From: Nitrospirota bacterium
GTDB taxonomy: Bacteria; Nitrospirota; Thermodesulfovibrionia; Thermodesulfovibrionales; Dissulfurispiraceae
DNA length: 64,000 nucleotides
Reading direction: 5' to 3'
NCBI GenBank assembly: GCA_016936655.1
Contig: JAFGXL010000028.1
Span: 1 to 64,000 of the forward strand
Below are positions 17,976 to 27,346 of the stretch, piece by piece (within the stretch, counting starts at the first letter, position 1; each line of letters starts with the position of its first letter). The notes beneath the pieces were generated by a model. That model made no database searches and was not told the DNA's origin. It saw nothing but the letters and a program-made list of their open reading frames with translations. Made by a program: the position numbers and the translations under genes.

Positions 17976-19634
17976 CTATTCAGCCTTCTCCCCAACTGCC
18001 TCTATATATTCATCCAGCAGCTTTGCCTTGTCAGTTCCCATATCAATGAAATCCCATGGCAATATTTCATCAGCAGAGCGCTTTCTGAATATGAAATAGT
18101 CCATCTCAACGCCTATCCTGTCAATCACCAAAGCGTATGCCCTTCTGAAGTCAGGCTCATCAGCCATCGCCTCAATCAGATAGAACACCCTTCTGTCACC
18201 AAGCGAGAATATAGCCTGAAGCATCGCCTGCCTTACAGAGTCATGATTTATTCTCAACCCGTGCAACCTCGATAGCTCTTTCTTTATCTTCCTGACCCTT
18301 GCCTTTACAGCCTTTGGGGCCTCCATACAATGCCACTGAAATGGAGTGAATGGTTTGGGTACAAATGTGCTTAGAGTTAGCGAGATATTTCCTTTATTTG
18401 ATAGTGCTCTTATCTTTTTTGTAAGTTCAATAATACCTTCCGCATCTTCATCGGTCTCTGTAGGAAGGCCTACCATAAAATAAAGCCGCAGATTTTTTAT
18501 ACCAGAATCAAGAATCAGTTTAGCGGTTTCGAGTATATCTTTCTCTGTTATCTTTTTATTGATAACATTGCGCAGCCTCTCTGTGCCGGCTTCAGGCGCT
18601 ATAGATACGCTCCTAGCGCCGCGCATATGCGCAAGCAGATCAGCACTCCTGCTGCTCGCTCTTAGAGATGTTATGGAGAATGATACTCCCTCAATGTCGA
18701 GTGCCTCTTCTATATGCTGATAGTCTGTCAAAGACGGTCCTATAAGCCCAATCTTTTTTGCCCTCTGTTTTGCTAATTCAATCTCTTTTTTGAGGACTGT
18801 AATATTCTTCTTCCGCGGCGGATTGTAGAGCTGACCCACGAGGCAGAATCTGCATGACCACGGGCATCCGCGCATAACCTCAATAAGACACATATCCGCA
18901 AACTCAGACTCTGGTGTAACAACAGGGGTGCAAAGAGGACTTAAATCAATATCCTGCACTACTGTTCTTTTAATCTGCACAGAAGCTCCAGTCGCCGATG
19001 TTCTGGATAATATTGTTCTGTCACCTGAATAGGTGAGCTCGTATCTGTCTGGAACATATATACCATCAATTGAAAGCGCTGCCATCTTTGCATCCTCTGC
19101 GCTCATGCCCTTGTTGTATACACCCAGAAATTCGTCAATAGATTCTTCAGCCTCTCCGATAAACAGAATATCAAATGCAGGAGCAAAAGGCTCTGGATTG
19201 AATGAAGCTGCAACGCCACCAGCCATTATGAGCGGATAACGACCGCCCCTGTCTGATGATCGCAAAGGAATATTTGAATCTTTAAGTATTTTGATTATAT
19301 TCGGGTAGTCGTTTTCAAACGAAACAGAAAATGCTACTATGTCGAAATCAGCAAGAGCCTTTTTGGATTCATATGAATAGATCGGGGTTCGTGATTTTAC
19401 ATGTTCTGACATATCGTCTTCAGAAGGCAGAAACGACCTCTCGCAAACAACATCATTACGCTGGTTAAGAAGATTATATATGCCCTGAAAACCAAGGTTG
19501 GACATACCCATGCTATAGACATTCGGATACACAAGGCAGACAGACACCTTTGCCTCATGATTCTTAAAAAAAGCGCCCCGCTCTTTTGAGAGCAGGGCAT
19601 CTGTCTTTTGTGTAAGCTTTCTGTTTATCCGCAT
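17976..19634 (-). CDS. B12-binding-type radical SAM protein (TIGR03960-like)
   Basis: Protein of 552 residues. The N-terminal third is a Rossmann-like, B12-binding-type domain (VCLVYPNVYSMGMSNLGFQ; DILFIGEAEESIDEF). The radical SAM core follows with the [4Fe-4S] motif CPWSCRFCLVGQLYNPP (CxxxCxxC) and SVSIAPEAGTERLRNVINKK, a phrase typical of the uncharacterised family often annotated TIGR03960. In relatives it can be fused to a second radical SAM-associated domain; here only the first part is present. It is 31 bases downstream of ftsZ and probably read through from the dcw operon. The reaction is unknown; it is not a MiaB or RimO type enzyme by motif. Confidence 0.85.
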   Translation of the reverse strand: MRINRKLTQKTDALLSKERGAFFKNHEAKVSVCLVYPNVYSMGMSNLGFQGIYNLLNQRNDVVCERSFLPSEDDMSEHVKSRTPIYSYESKKALADFDIVAFSVSFENDYPNIIKILKDSNIPLRSSDRGGRYPLIMAGGVAASFNPEPFAPAFDILFIGEAEESIDEFLGVYNKGMSAEDAKMAALSIDGIYVPDRYELTYSGDRTILSRTSATGASVQIKRTVVQDIDLSPLCTPVVTPESEFADMCLIEVMRGCPWSCRFCLVGQLYNPPRKKNITVLKKEIELAKQRAKKIGLIGPSLTDYQHIEEALDIEGVSFSITSLRASSRSADLLAHMRGARSVSIAPEAGTERLRNVINKKITEKDILETAKLILDSGIKNLRLYFMVGLPTETDEDAEGIIELTKKIRALSNKGNISLTLSTFVPKPFTPFQWHCMEAPKAVKARVRKIKKELSRLHGLRINHDSVRQAMLQAIFSLGDRRVFYLIEAMADEPDFRRAYALVIDRIGVEMDYFIFRKRSADEILPWDFIDMGTDKAKLLDEYIEAVGEKAE

Positions 19635-19665
19635 AATGCGTAAAAAAGATACGATGCTATTTTGG

Positions 19666-20952
19666 TCACAGCTTCTTTCTCAGAAATGTAGGAACATCAT
19701 ATTCATCCTCAAACGGCAGGGATGAGTCTGCCAGCATCTCTTTTTTAATTACGAGCTTCTCTGTCTTGGACTCATTAGACGACTCATCCTGCTTAGTAGC
19801 CACAGGCAGTTCAGCAGGAGTTTCTGCATGACTATCTATAATCTGTGTAGACTCTTCGCGCCGAACAGAAACAGGATTAGATATTCTTACTGCTGAATCT
19901 ATGTTTTTTGAGAGCACCCTTTCTGATCCTCTAAGGGAGATCGGCTCCTTTGATGGAGCCCACTTTTTTATCTGCGGCAAATCAGCCCTTTCTGTCTTGG
20001 GTTCAAGCCCTGTAGCTATTACTGTAACCCTCACCTCGTCATCCATGTCAGGGTTGATAACAGCTCCGAGTATTATATTTGCGTCTTCATGAGCAGAGTC
20101 GTGTATAAGAGATGCAGCGTTATGAACAGCATCCACAGACATATTCACTCCACCTGTAATGTTTATCAAAATACCTTTTGCTCCTTCAATTGTCGAATCC
20201 TCCAGGAGCGGATTTGTTATGGCCTTCTTTGCCGCCTCAAAAGCACCTGTATCACCTGACCCGGCACCCATGCCTATAACAGCTCTGCCGGCGTTCTCCA
20301 TTACTGACCTTACATCAGCAAAATCGAGATTTATAAGTCCCTGAACAAGCACAAGATCAGATATACCCTGAACAGCCTGACGAAGCACATCATTGACTAT
20401 AGAAAATGACTTCATCAGCGGAGTGCCCTTTTCTACAACAAGATGTATTCTGTCATTTGGTATAACGATCAGCGTATCTACATTTTTCTTAAGCTCTCTC
20501 ACGCCGTCATCAGCATTATGAGCGCGTTTTCTGCCTTCGTAATAGAATGGCTTTGTCACAACTCCAACTGTCAATATACCCATCTCTCTTGACATCTGAG
20601 CTATGACAGGCGCTGCTCCTGTGCCTGTTCCTCCGCCCATGCCTGCAGTAACAAAAACCATGTCAGCGCCTTCGAGACAACCTGCAAGAACATCTCTATC
20701 ATCCAAAGCAGCCTGCCTGCCAACATCGGGGTTGGATCCTGCTCCAAGACCCTTTGTGAGATCAGTGCCTATCTGCACCTTTACATTTGCCAAAGAAGAC
20801 TCCAGGTGCTGGCTGTCTGTATTTACAGCAATAAACTCGACACCAAATACTGAGGCAGCAACCATGCTGTTTACGGCATTTGTGCCTCCGCCTCCAACTC
20901 CTACAACTTTAATCTTTGCTATAAGTCTTCCAGCATCTTCTATCTCAAACAT
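19666..20952 (-). CDS. ftsZ: Cell division protein FtsZ
   Basis: Tubulin-like GTPase of 428 residues that forms the cytokinetic ring at mid-cell. The tubulin signature GGGTGTGAAPVIAQ and the N-terminal KVVGVGGGGTNAVNSM are present. The T7 region contains NLDFADVRSVM, the synergy loop for GTP hydrolysis. After the globular core (to about 320) comes a variable linker of about 90 residues and the conserved C-terminal peptide DEYDVPTFLRKKL that binds FtsA and other tethers. It follows ftsA by 11 bases, the classic ftsQ-ftsA-ftsZ order. Confidence 0.99.
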   Translation of the reverse strand: MFEIEDAGRLIAKIKVVGVGGGGTNAVNSMVAASVFGVEFIAVNTDSQHLESSLANVKVQIGTDLTKGLGAGSNPDVGRQAALDDRDVLAGCLEGADMVFVTAGMGGGTGTGAAPVIAQMSREMGILTVGVVTKPFYYEGRKRAHNADDGVRELKKNVDTLIVIPNDRIHLVVEKGTPLMKSFSIVNDVLRQAVQGISDLVLVQGLINLDFADVRSVMENAGRAVIGMGAGSGDTGAFEAAKKAITNPLLEDSTIEGAKGILINITGGVNMSVDAVHNAASLIHDSAHEDANIILGAVINPDMDDEVRVTVIATGLEPKTERADLPQIKKWAPSKEPISLRGSERVLSKNIDSAVRISNPVSVRREESTQIIDSHAETPAELPVATKQDESSNESKTEKLVIKKEMLADSSLPFEDEYDVPTFLRKKL

Positions 20953-20963
20953 ACAACCTCCGC

Positions 20964-22205
20964 TTATTTGCCAACAATGCTTCTAAACCATCCTGTCATA
21001 GCTGACAACATCCTGCCCACAAAATTATCGGCAGCTCCTGATGAATTTGCAGCCTGAGCAGCATACATTACAAGCCCTACTCCGGTAGAGTATACAGGGC
21101 TGTTATACTCACCAGCAGATGCTCCGGTATGGCTCTGATCTGCAGAAAATGCCGGATATCCTATTCTGACAGGCATAGAGAGTACAGCCTCTGCAACACT
21201 CCCCAGCCCTTTTAACAGAGAAGCTCCGCCAGTAAGCACAACACCACCAACAGATATTCCGCTCTCCTGTATAGATGCGAGTTCTGCAGCTATAGTTTCG
21301 AGCATCTCATTTGCTCTGGGATGTATAACCTCAATAAGATATTTTCTCGGAATACCCCTGACCTGCCCGTCAATAGATACAGCATCGACTTCAGTAATAT
21401 CATTAATGTCAGATAACATAGCAGAGCCGTAAGCCTTTTTTATCCTCTCTGCTTCCTGAAATGACAGTCTCAGTCCTACAGAAATGTCATTGGTCACATG
21501 ATTGCCGCCTACGCCTATCACTGAAGTGTGTGCAAGCCAGCCGTCCTTGTAAACTGCAATATCTGTTGTGCCTCCGCCAATGTCAACAAGAGCTATTCCC
21601 ATGTCGCGCTCTTCTTCTGTTAGAGTGGCCTCTGAGGACGCGAGAGGCTGCAGGACAATATCTATAACATTTATACCTGCCCGTTCACAGCACTTCAGCA
21701 GATTCTGGACAGAAGGCATTGCACCTGTAATAATATAAACCTTGACCTCGAGCCTGGATCCTGTCATGCCGACAGGATCTTTTATCCCCGACTGTCCATC
21801 CAGAATAAAATCTGTTGGCAGTACATGTATGGTTTCCCTGTCAACAGGCACATACATAGCGCTTGCGGAATCTATTGCGCGTTCAACATCTGCACGGGTA
21901 ACCTCTCTGCCTTTTATGCCTACAGCTCCATAGCTATGAAAGCTCTTTATATGGCTACCAGCTATGCCAACATATGCCTCTTCTACAGGAATCCCTGTAT
22001 TTTCTGTTATGCCGGCAACAGCCTTGCGTATAGACTGAGCTGCAGCCTCTATGTCTATAACAACGCCCTTGCGCATGCCTCCTGAAGGGTTGGAGCTGGC
22101 TGCAATAATTTCCACCCCGTCATCACTAACCTGACCGGCGATAGCACAGATCTTTGTTGTGCCTATATCCAAGCCTACTATAATGTTATCGTCTCTTTTT
22201 GCCAT
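20964..22205 (-). CDS. ftsA: Cell division protein FtsA
   Basis: Actin-fold ATPase of 413 residues that tethers FtsZ filaments to the membrane. Phosphate-binding motifs are VGLDIGTTKICAIAG and MGIALVDIGGGTTDIAVY; the adenosine motif is VVLTGGASLLKGL. The 1C domain unique to FtsA lies between them at about residues 85-165. The C-terminal residues AMTGWFRSIVGK form the amphipathic membrane-targeting helix. The start codon lies 20 bases inside the end of ftsQ, so the two are translationally coupled. Confidence 0.98.
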   Translation of the reverse strand: MAKRDDNIIVGLDIGTTKICAIAGQVSDDGVEIIAASSNPSGGMRKGVVIDIEAAAQSIRKAVAGITENTGIPVEEAYVGIAGSHIKSFHSYGAVGIKGREVTRADVERAIDSASAMYVPVDRETIHVLPTDFILDGQSGIKDPVGMTGSRLEVKVYIITGAMPSVQNLLKCCERAGINVIDIVLQPLASSEATLTEEERDMGIALVDIGGGTTDIAVYKDGWLAHTSVIGVGGNHVTNDISVGLRLSFQEAERIKKAYGSAMLSDINDITEVDAVSIDGQVRGIPRKYLIEVIHPRANEMLETIAAELASIQESGISVGGVVLTGGASLLKGLGSVAEAVLSMPVRIGYPAFSADQSHTGASAGEYNSPVYSTGVGLVMYAAQAANSSGAADNFVGRMLSAMTGWFRSIVGK

Positions 22206-23022
22206 CTGTCTTTTTATGCTCCACTGTCTTAGGCTTTTCCTCTTTTGGTTTCTCTTCAGCTATCGGCTTGACTATAATTTTATCAGAGAAGCGTAGATCT
22301 ATGTAATCAACCTTAATATCTTTCTTCTCTATTTCATCCTTAACCATAAAAAGCTTTTCGAGCTTTTTCTCAAAATCACCGCTGCCTATTTTGACATTTA
22401 TCGAATTTGCCCGCATAGTAAGATCTTCAGGTCTTGTGCCGGTTATCTCGACCGCGCTCTGAGTTGATATGCGCCTGTTATGAAGCAACTTTATAAATTT
22501 TATGGCTTCCCTGTACGCTGAACTATCCTTCTGAGGATCGATCCCCCTGATAATAGGCAGAAACAACTCTGTACCCTCCCTTAGCTGCTCAAGAAGCACT
22601 CCGTCGGCATCAACAAGATACGGCCTGGGCTGTATATCCTCTGATCCGTCAGATCCAGCATCAATAAGCGCAACAGGCAGAGCCTCTCTTATCCGAACTA
22701 TCATATTGCCCCATGGCTCTCTTCTTATAAAAACCTCTTTAACCCATGGAGATTTTTTAAGCCTCTTGGAAAGCAGATAAGCAGACACGCCATAAAGAGG
22801 AGCAGATTTTTTAACCTGCATAAGATCTTTAAGCTCATCATTTTTAATGTAGTTATTGCCAAAAAATACGATATTTTTAACAGGAAGATGAGACCTTACA
22901 AATATAAAACCCGCAACAACAGAGACAACAACAAGTAGTGAGCTTATAAGAATAATATGTATCTTTTTATGCTCGCTGCTGCGTTTGAGCGACCTGATAT
23001 TTTTTTTAGTCGTATCGTTCAT
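22186..23022 (-). CDS. ftsQ: Cell division protein FtsQ
   Basis: Bitopic inner-membrane protein of 278 residues that links early and late divisome components. A basic cytoplasmic tail is followed by one membrane segment at about 22-43 (ILISSLLVVVSVVAGFIFV), a POTRA domain (LPVKNIVFFGNNYIKNDEL) and the FtsQ beta domain (VKEVFIRREPWGNMIVRI). The C-terminal 25 residues are Lys/Glu/Pro-rich. It starts one base after the ddl stop and overlaps ftsA by 20 bases. Confidence 0.95.
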   Translation of the reverse strand: MNDTTKKNIRSLKRSSEHKKIHIILISSLLVVVSVVAGFIFVRSHLPVKNIVFFGNNYIKNDELKDLMQVKKSAPLYGVSAYLLSKRLKKSPWVKEVFIRREPWGNMIVRIREALPVALIDAGSDGSEDIQPRPYLVDADGVLLEQLREGTELFLPIIRGIDPQKDSSAYREAIKFIKLLHNRRISTQSAVEITGTRPEDLTMRANSINVKIGSGDFEKKLEKLFMVKDEIEKKDIKVDYIDLRFSDKIIVKPIAEEKPKEEKPKTVEHKKTDGKKRR

Positions 23023-23023
23023 A

Positions 23024-23953
23024 TCAGTCTGTCTGCCCTAATATCTCCTCAACAAGATCCCCGAAATTCATGCCTGACAAGCCTGCAATCTTCGGCAGCA
23101 GACTCGTCTCTGTCATGCCGGGTATTGTATTAACCTCAAGAACATAAGCAGCGCCAAATTCATTCAGCATTAGATCCACTCTGGTTGCGCCTTTGCAGCC
23201 TAGTGCCTTATGTGCAGCTAGCGCTGCTTTGCAAATCCTGTTATATGATTCAGAATCAACCTCAGGAGGCAGTATATATTCTGTTGCTCCTGATGTATAT
23301 TTTGCTTCATAGCTGTAAAATTCTGTCGAAGGTCTCACCTCAACTCCTCCGAGTACCCTGCCTGCAGATATGCCTATCTGTATCTCTTTTCCCTTTATAT
23401 ATTTTTCAATGATTACTGTATTGCCGTGATTGAAGCCTTCCTCAAGCGCACTATGAAGTTCAGAAGCATTTTTTACTATGCTCACTCCAATGCTCGAACC
23501 TTCTTCAGAAGGCTTGACAACACAAGGAAGACCAAATGAAGCTATGACAGAAAAATCTGAAACAGCATCATTAATTGATGGATAGTCACTCTTTGAGAGC
23601 ACAGCAAATGGCGGCACAGGTATGCTGTGGTGCATAAATATCTTCTTTGACATGTCCTTGTCCATAGCAGCTGCTGATGCTAGCACTCCTGAGCCTGTAT
23701 ACGGAATGCCCATAACCTCAAGCATGCCCTGCACAGCGCCATTTTCGCCATATCCTCCATGCAAAGCTATAAAAACCCTATTCACTCTCTCGCGGCGCAG
23801 TGCTTCGCACAGATCATTGTTAGCGTCTATAAGCACAACATTGTAGCCGCGCTCCTTAAGTGCTTTATACACAGCATTGCCACTCCTGAGAGAGACCTCT
23901 CTTTCTGCAGACACTCCTCCGGCAAGCACTCCTATCTTGTCTTTCTTTTCCAT
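23024..23953 (-). CDS. ddl: D-alanine--D-alanine ligase
   Basis: ATP-grasp enzyme of 309 residues that makes the D-Ala-D-Ala dipeptide used by MurF. Family motifs are [66 protein letters not shown] and [17 protein letters not shown]. The last includes the metal- and substrate-binding residues and predicts D-Ala rather than D-Lac as second substrate, as does a tyrosine in the omega-loop (FYSYEAKY). It is placed between murB and ftsQ, a common dcw arrangement. Confidence 0.98.
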   Translation of the reverse strand: MEKKDKIGVLAGGVSAEREVSLRSGNAVYKALKERGYNVVLIDANNDLCEALRRERVNRVFIALHGGYGENGAVQGMLEVMGIPYTGSGVLASAAAMDKDMSKKIFMHHSIPVPPFAVLSKSDYPSINDAVSDFSVIASFGLPCVVKPSEEGSSIGVSIVKNASELHSALEEGFNHGNTVIIEKYIKGKEIQIGISAGRVLGGVEVRPSTEFYSYEAKYTSGATEYILPPEVDSESYNRICKAALAAHKALGCKGATRVDLMLNEFGAAYVLEVNTIPGMTETSLLPKIAGLSGMNFGDLVEEILGQTD

Positions 23954-23966
23954 AACTCTCCTGTTA

Positions 23967-24878
23967 TCAGACCCGATGCCTCTTCAATATCCTCACTTCA
24001 GGGTGCAGCTCAATGCCAAATTTGCGGGCCACTTTTTCCTTTACTCGATCCATAAGATTAAGATAATCTTCTGCTGTGCCGCCGCCAGCATTTACAAAAA
24101 AGTTGGCATGAATGAAACTGACCTCAATGCCGCCCACTCTCATTCCCTTGCATCCCGCCTCATCTATCAGCCTGCCTGCTGATGCTGTTTCCGGATTTTT
24201 GAACACACATCCAGCAGAAGGCATATTTACAGGCTGCGACTCTTTCTTTTTACTGATAAAGCTGCTTATTCTCTCTTTCACTTTTGAAGCATCATCCTGC
24301 TTAAGCCTGATTAGCGCGCAAAGAATCACACTATCACCAGATATTCCGCTCTCCCTGTATCTAAAGCCTATCTTACTATTTCCCAGAGTTATGATATCTC
24401 CTGCGTTATCTATTATATCAATAGACTCTACCACATCTTTTATTTCAGATCCGAATGAACCGCTGTTGCCGCGCAAAGCCCCCCCTAGTGTACCGGGTAT
24501 GCCTGCAAGTCCTTCCATGCCTGTGAGCCCTCTTTCTGCGCATACATTCAGCAAGCCTGCAAGGCTGATTCCAGAGCCGCACTTAAGGAACTCTGATTTA
24601 TTGCCCGCCTCTTCGCAGTATGAAATTTTGTTCATGAATATTACAGCTCCTGAAAGGCCGGCATCGTCAACAACAACATTTGATCCGCCTCCCAAAACAA
24701 CATAAGGCATGGAAATACTTTTAAGTTTTTTGATTAGGGGTTGAATATCGCCGGCTTCCGGAAAGAGGAGCAGATCCGCAGACCCCCCGATTTTAAGATA
24801 GGTGTGCTTTGCTAAAGGTTCATTAAACCTGTGGCTGATTCTGCCAAAAAACCTTGTCAGCTCTGCTTGTGATGTCAT
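23967..24878 (-). CDS. murB: UDP-N-acetylenolpyruvoylglucosamine reductase (MurB)
   Basis: FAD enzyme of 303 residues that reduces enolpyruvyl-UDP-GlcNAc to UDP-MurNAc with NADPH. Motifs include [31 protein letters not shown] (flavin), [29 protein letters not shown], the catalytic-serine region [11 protein letters not shown] and the C-terminal HPEVRIL. The shorter form without the extra Tyr-loop domain indicates type II MurB. The frame is open to 24965, but homology and a four-base ATGA overlap with the murC stop set the start at 24878. Confidence 0.97.
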   Translation of the reverse strand: MTSQAELTRFFGRISHRFNEPLAKHTYLKIGGSADLLLFPEAGDIQPLIKKLKSISMPYVVLGGGSNVVVDDAGLSGAVIFMNKISYCEEAGNKSEFLKCGSGISLAGLLNVCAERGLTGMEGLAGIPGTLGGALRGNSGSFGSEIKDVVESIDIIDNAGDIITLGNSKIGFRYRESGISGDSVILCALIRLKQDDASKVKERISSFISKKKESQPVNMPSAGCVFKNPETASAGRLIDEAGCKGMRVGGIEVSFIHANFFVNAGGGTAEDYLNLMDRVKEKVARKFGIELHPEVRILKRHRV

Positions 24879-26242
24879 AATCTGGTGAGTATTTCCTCCC
24901 CTGCTCTGTATACATCTCCTGCGCCAAGAGTAAGCAGCACATCGCCTCCCTTGAGCGTGCAGCATAGCCTGTCTATAATTTCAGACCTTGCGCTAATATG
25001 AGTCACATCTTTAACACACCTCGATGCGATCATCTCTGCAAGTTCTGCAGAATTTATGCCTTCTATAGGTTTTTCACCTGCTGCGTAAATATCCATCACA
25101 AATATCGAGTCAGCATCATTAAAGCTTTCTGCAAAATCATTCATCAGATCTCTCGTTCTGGTATACCTGTGAGGCTGAAATAGAACGCAAATTCTGTTGC
25201 TGCTGAAACACTCTTTTGCAGCCTTGAGTGTGGCCTGTATCTCTGAGGGGTGGTGTCCGTAGTCATCATAGACTTTTATTCCTTTCACCTCGCCCTTAAA
25301 TTCAAACCTTCTGTGTATACCGCTAAAGCTCTCAAGCGCAGAAGATATGCATGCCACAGAGAGCTTTAGTTCTAGTCCTACAGCTATTGCAGCCAGACTG
25401 TTCAGCACATTATGCCTGCCAGGTACAGTGACCGAAAATCTTCCTATAAAATCCCCTCTTCTAAATACATTAAAGCTGGTCTTTACTCCATCATTCTTTA
25501 TATCGGCAGCATATATGTCTGCCTCATCAGTAAGCCCATAGGTTATCACCTTGCGGCTTATTGAAGGCAAAAGCTCACGCACATAAGAATTCTCTATACA
25601 TACGACCGCTACTCCATAGAAAGGCACCTTATTTATAAATTCCAAAAAAGCATTTTTAAGTGCTCCCATCTCCTTAAAATAGTCCATATGCTCACGGTCT
25701 ATATTAGTAATTACAGCTATGGTAGGGTTGAGCTTCAGAAAAGAGCCGTCGCTCTCGTCAGCTTCAGCAACAAGATAGTCTCCCTGGCCGAGCTTTGCGT
25801 TGCTCCCCATAGACTTTAGCTTGCCTCCTATGACAACCGTGGGATCAAGACCTCCCTCGCTCACTACTGTTGCCACAAGAGATGTTGTTGTAGTCTTGCC
25901 ATGAGCTCCAGCTACGAGTATGCTGTATTTCAGTCTGGCCAGCTCTGCGAGCATCTCTGCTCTGGGGATGACAGGGGTGAGCCTCAGCCTTGCGGCGACA
26001 ACCTCCGGGTTTGACGGCGAAACAGCTGATGATATAACCACAACATGAGCATCGTCTATATTATTTTCGTGATGGCCAATATGTATCTTTATTCCGAGCT
26101 GACGAAGCCTCTGAGTTGTATCGCTCTCTTTTATGTCAGAACCTGTAACCTCATAATCAAGGTTGTGCAATACTTCTGCTATGCCACTCATGCCTATGCC
26201 GCCTATTCCTACAAAATGTATTACTCTGTAAGCATTAAACAT
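24875..26242 (-). CDS. murC: UDP-N-acetylmuramate--L-alanine ligase (MurC)
   Basis: Mur ligase of 455 residues that adds L-Ala to UDP-MurNAc with ATP in the cytoplasm. The N-terminal Rossmann motif is HFVGIGGIGMSGIAEV, the ATP loop is AGAHGKTTTTSLVA, and further motifs are EADESDGSFLKL, HNVLNSLAAIAVG and YDDYGHHPSEIQATL, the last typical of MurC. It starts directly at the end of murG and ends in the ATGA overlap with murB. Confidence 0.98.
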   Translation of the reverse strand: MFNAYRVIHFVGIGGIGMSGIAEVLHNLDYEVTGSDIKESDTTQRLRQLGIKIHIGHHENNIDDAHVVVISSAVSPSNPEVVAARLRLTPVIPRAEMLAELARLKYSILVAGAHGKTTTTSLVATVVSEGGLDPTVVIGGKLKSMGSNAKLGQGDYLVAEADESDGSFLKLNPTIAVITNIDREHMDYFKEMGALKNAFLEFINKVPFYGVAVVCIENSYVRELLPSISRKVITYGLTDEADIYAADIKNDGVKTSFNVFRRGDFIGRFSVTVPGRHNVLNSLAAIAVGLELKLSVACISSALESFSGIHRRFEFKGEVKGIKVYDDYGHHPSEIQATLKAAKECFSSNRICVLFQPHRYTRTRDLMNDFAESFNDADSIFVMDIYAAGEKPIEGINSAELAEMIASRCVKDVTHISARSEIIDRLCCTLKGGDVLLTLGAGDVYRAGEEILTRL

Positions 26243-27346
26243 TTATCTCTTTCCCTTCTTTACAATACTTTTCATTATTTCTATTATTCTGTCAGCTGCA
26301 TCAGACCTGCCGAATGCACGCGCTGACTGCTCCATTTCTTTGCGTTTTGTGGCATCCAGATAAAGCTCCCTTATAGATGCAGACAACATCTCGCCAGACA
26401 GGTTTCTCTCCATTATCACCTTTGCAGCGCCCATATCAGCGAGCTTCATAGCATTGCGCGTCTGGTGGTCAGATGCAGCAAATGGATATGGCACAAGTAT
26501 AGCCGGCTTGCCTATAAGAGTAAGCTCAGCCAGAGTGGTTGCACCTGCCCTGCAGACCACTATATCAGCCGCAGCATAGGCTTCAGCCATATTGTATATA
26601 AAAGGCACGACAACAGAACGGAAGTCGAGCCTTCTGTATGCATCCTTAACCTTTTCAGCATAATTCTGTCCTGTCTGGTGCAGAAACTGGATATTTTGCC
26701 TTATATCCAGCAGATAATTCAATGAATCCAGCACAGCGTTATTAATGCTCCTGGCTCCCAGACTACCGCCAAAAACAAATACAGTAAATTTCTCTTTATC
26801 AAGGCCTAGGCCTTCAGCCGAATCATCTTCACTCCGCGTTGTAATCATTTTCCTGACAGGATTGCCAGTTAAAAAAACTCTACCTTCAGGAAAAAACTGC
26901 ATGCTCTCCTGATATGTGACGCATACTGCATCAACTATCTTACCAAGATATCTGTTTGCAGATCCCGGAATAGAGTTCTGCTCCAGAATCAGGCAGGGGA
27001 TATTCTTAATGCGTGCTGCAAGAACAACAGATACAGAAGCATACCCACCGACACCTACAACTATATCAGGCCTTACTGAACTGAGTATGTTAAGCGCATC
27101 CCTCAAAGAATATATAAGAGTACAGACAGCTTTGATCTTCTTTAAAAATGGTTTGCCAGCTATGCCTTCTGCCTTTATAAACTTTATTTCATAGCCCTCA
27201 CGAGGCACAACACGCGCCTCTATGCCATGTTCAGTTCCGGCAAAGGCAATAGCAGCCCGCTCATCCATATCTCTCAGTGTCTCGGCTATTGCTATGCCTG
27301 GGAATAGATGTCCGCCGGTTCCGCCTCCTGCTATCAGCACTTTCAT
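26243..27346 (-). CDS. murG: Undecaprenyl-PP-MurNAc-pentapeptide GlcNAc transferase (MurG)
   Basis: Peripheral membrane GT-B glycosyltransferase of 367 residues that converts lipid I to lipid II. The N-terminal G loop reads GGGTGGHLFPGIAIAE, the second G loop VGVGGYASVSVVLAA, and the C-terminal donor site VFGGSLGARSINNAV with CRAGATTLAELTLIGKPAILVPYPFA. The start codon overlaps the ftsW stop (ATGA). Confidence 0.98.
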   Translation of the reverse strand: MKVLIAGGGTGGHLFPGIAIAETLRDMDERAAIAFAGTEHGIEARVVPREGYEIKFIKAEGIAGKPFLKKIKAVCTLIYSLRDALNILSSVRPDIVVGVGGYASVSVVLAARIKNIPCLILEQNSIPGSANRYLGKIVDAVCVTYQESMQFFPEGRVFLTGNPVRKMITTRSEDDSAEGLGLDKEKFTVFVFGGSLGARSINNAVLDSLNYLLDIRQNIQFLHQTGQNYAEKVKDAYRRLDFRSVVVPFIYNMAEAYAAADIVVCRAGATTLAELTLIGKPAILVPYPFAASDHQTRNAMKLADMGAAKVIMERNLSGEMLSASIRELYLDATKRKEMEQSARAFGRSDAADRIIEIMKSIVKKGKR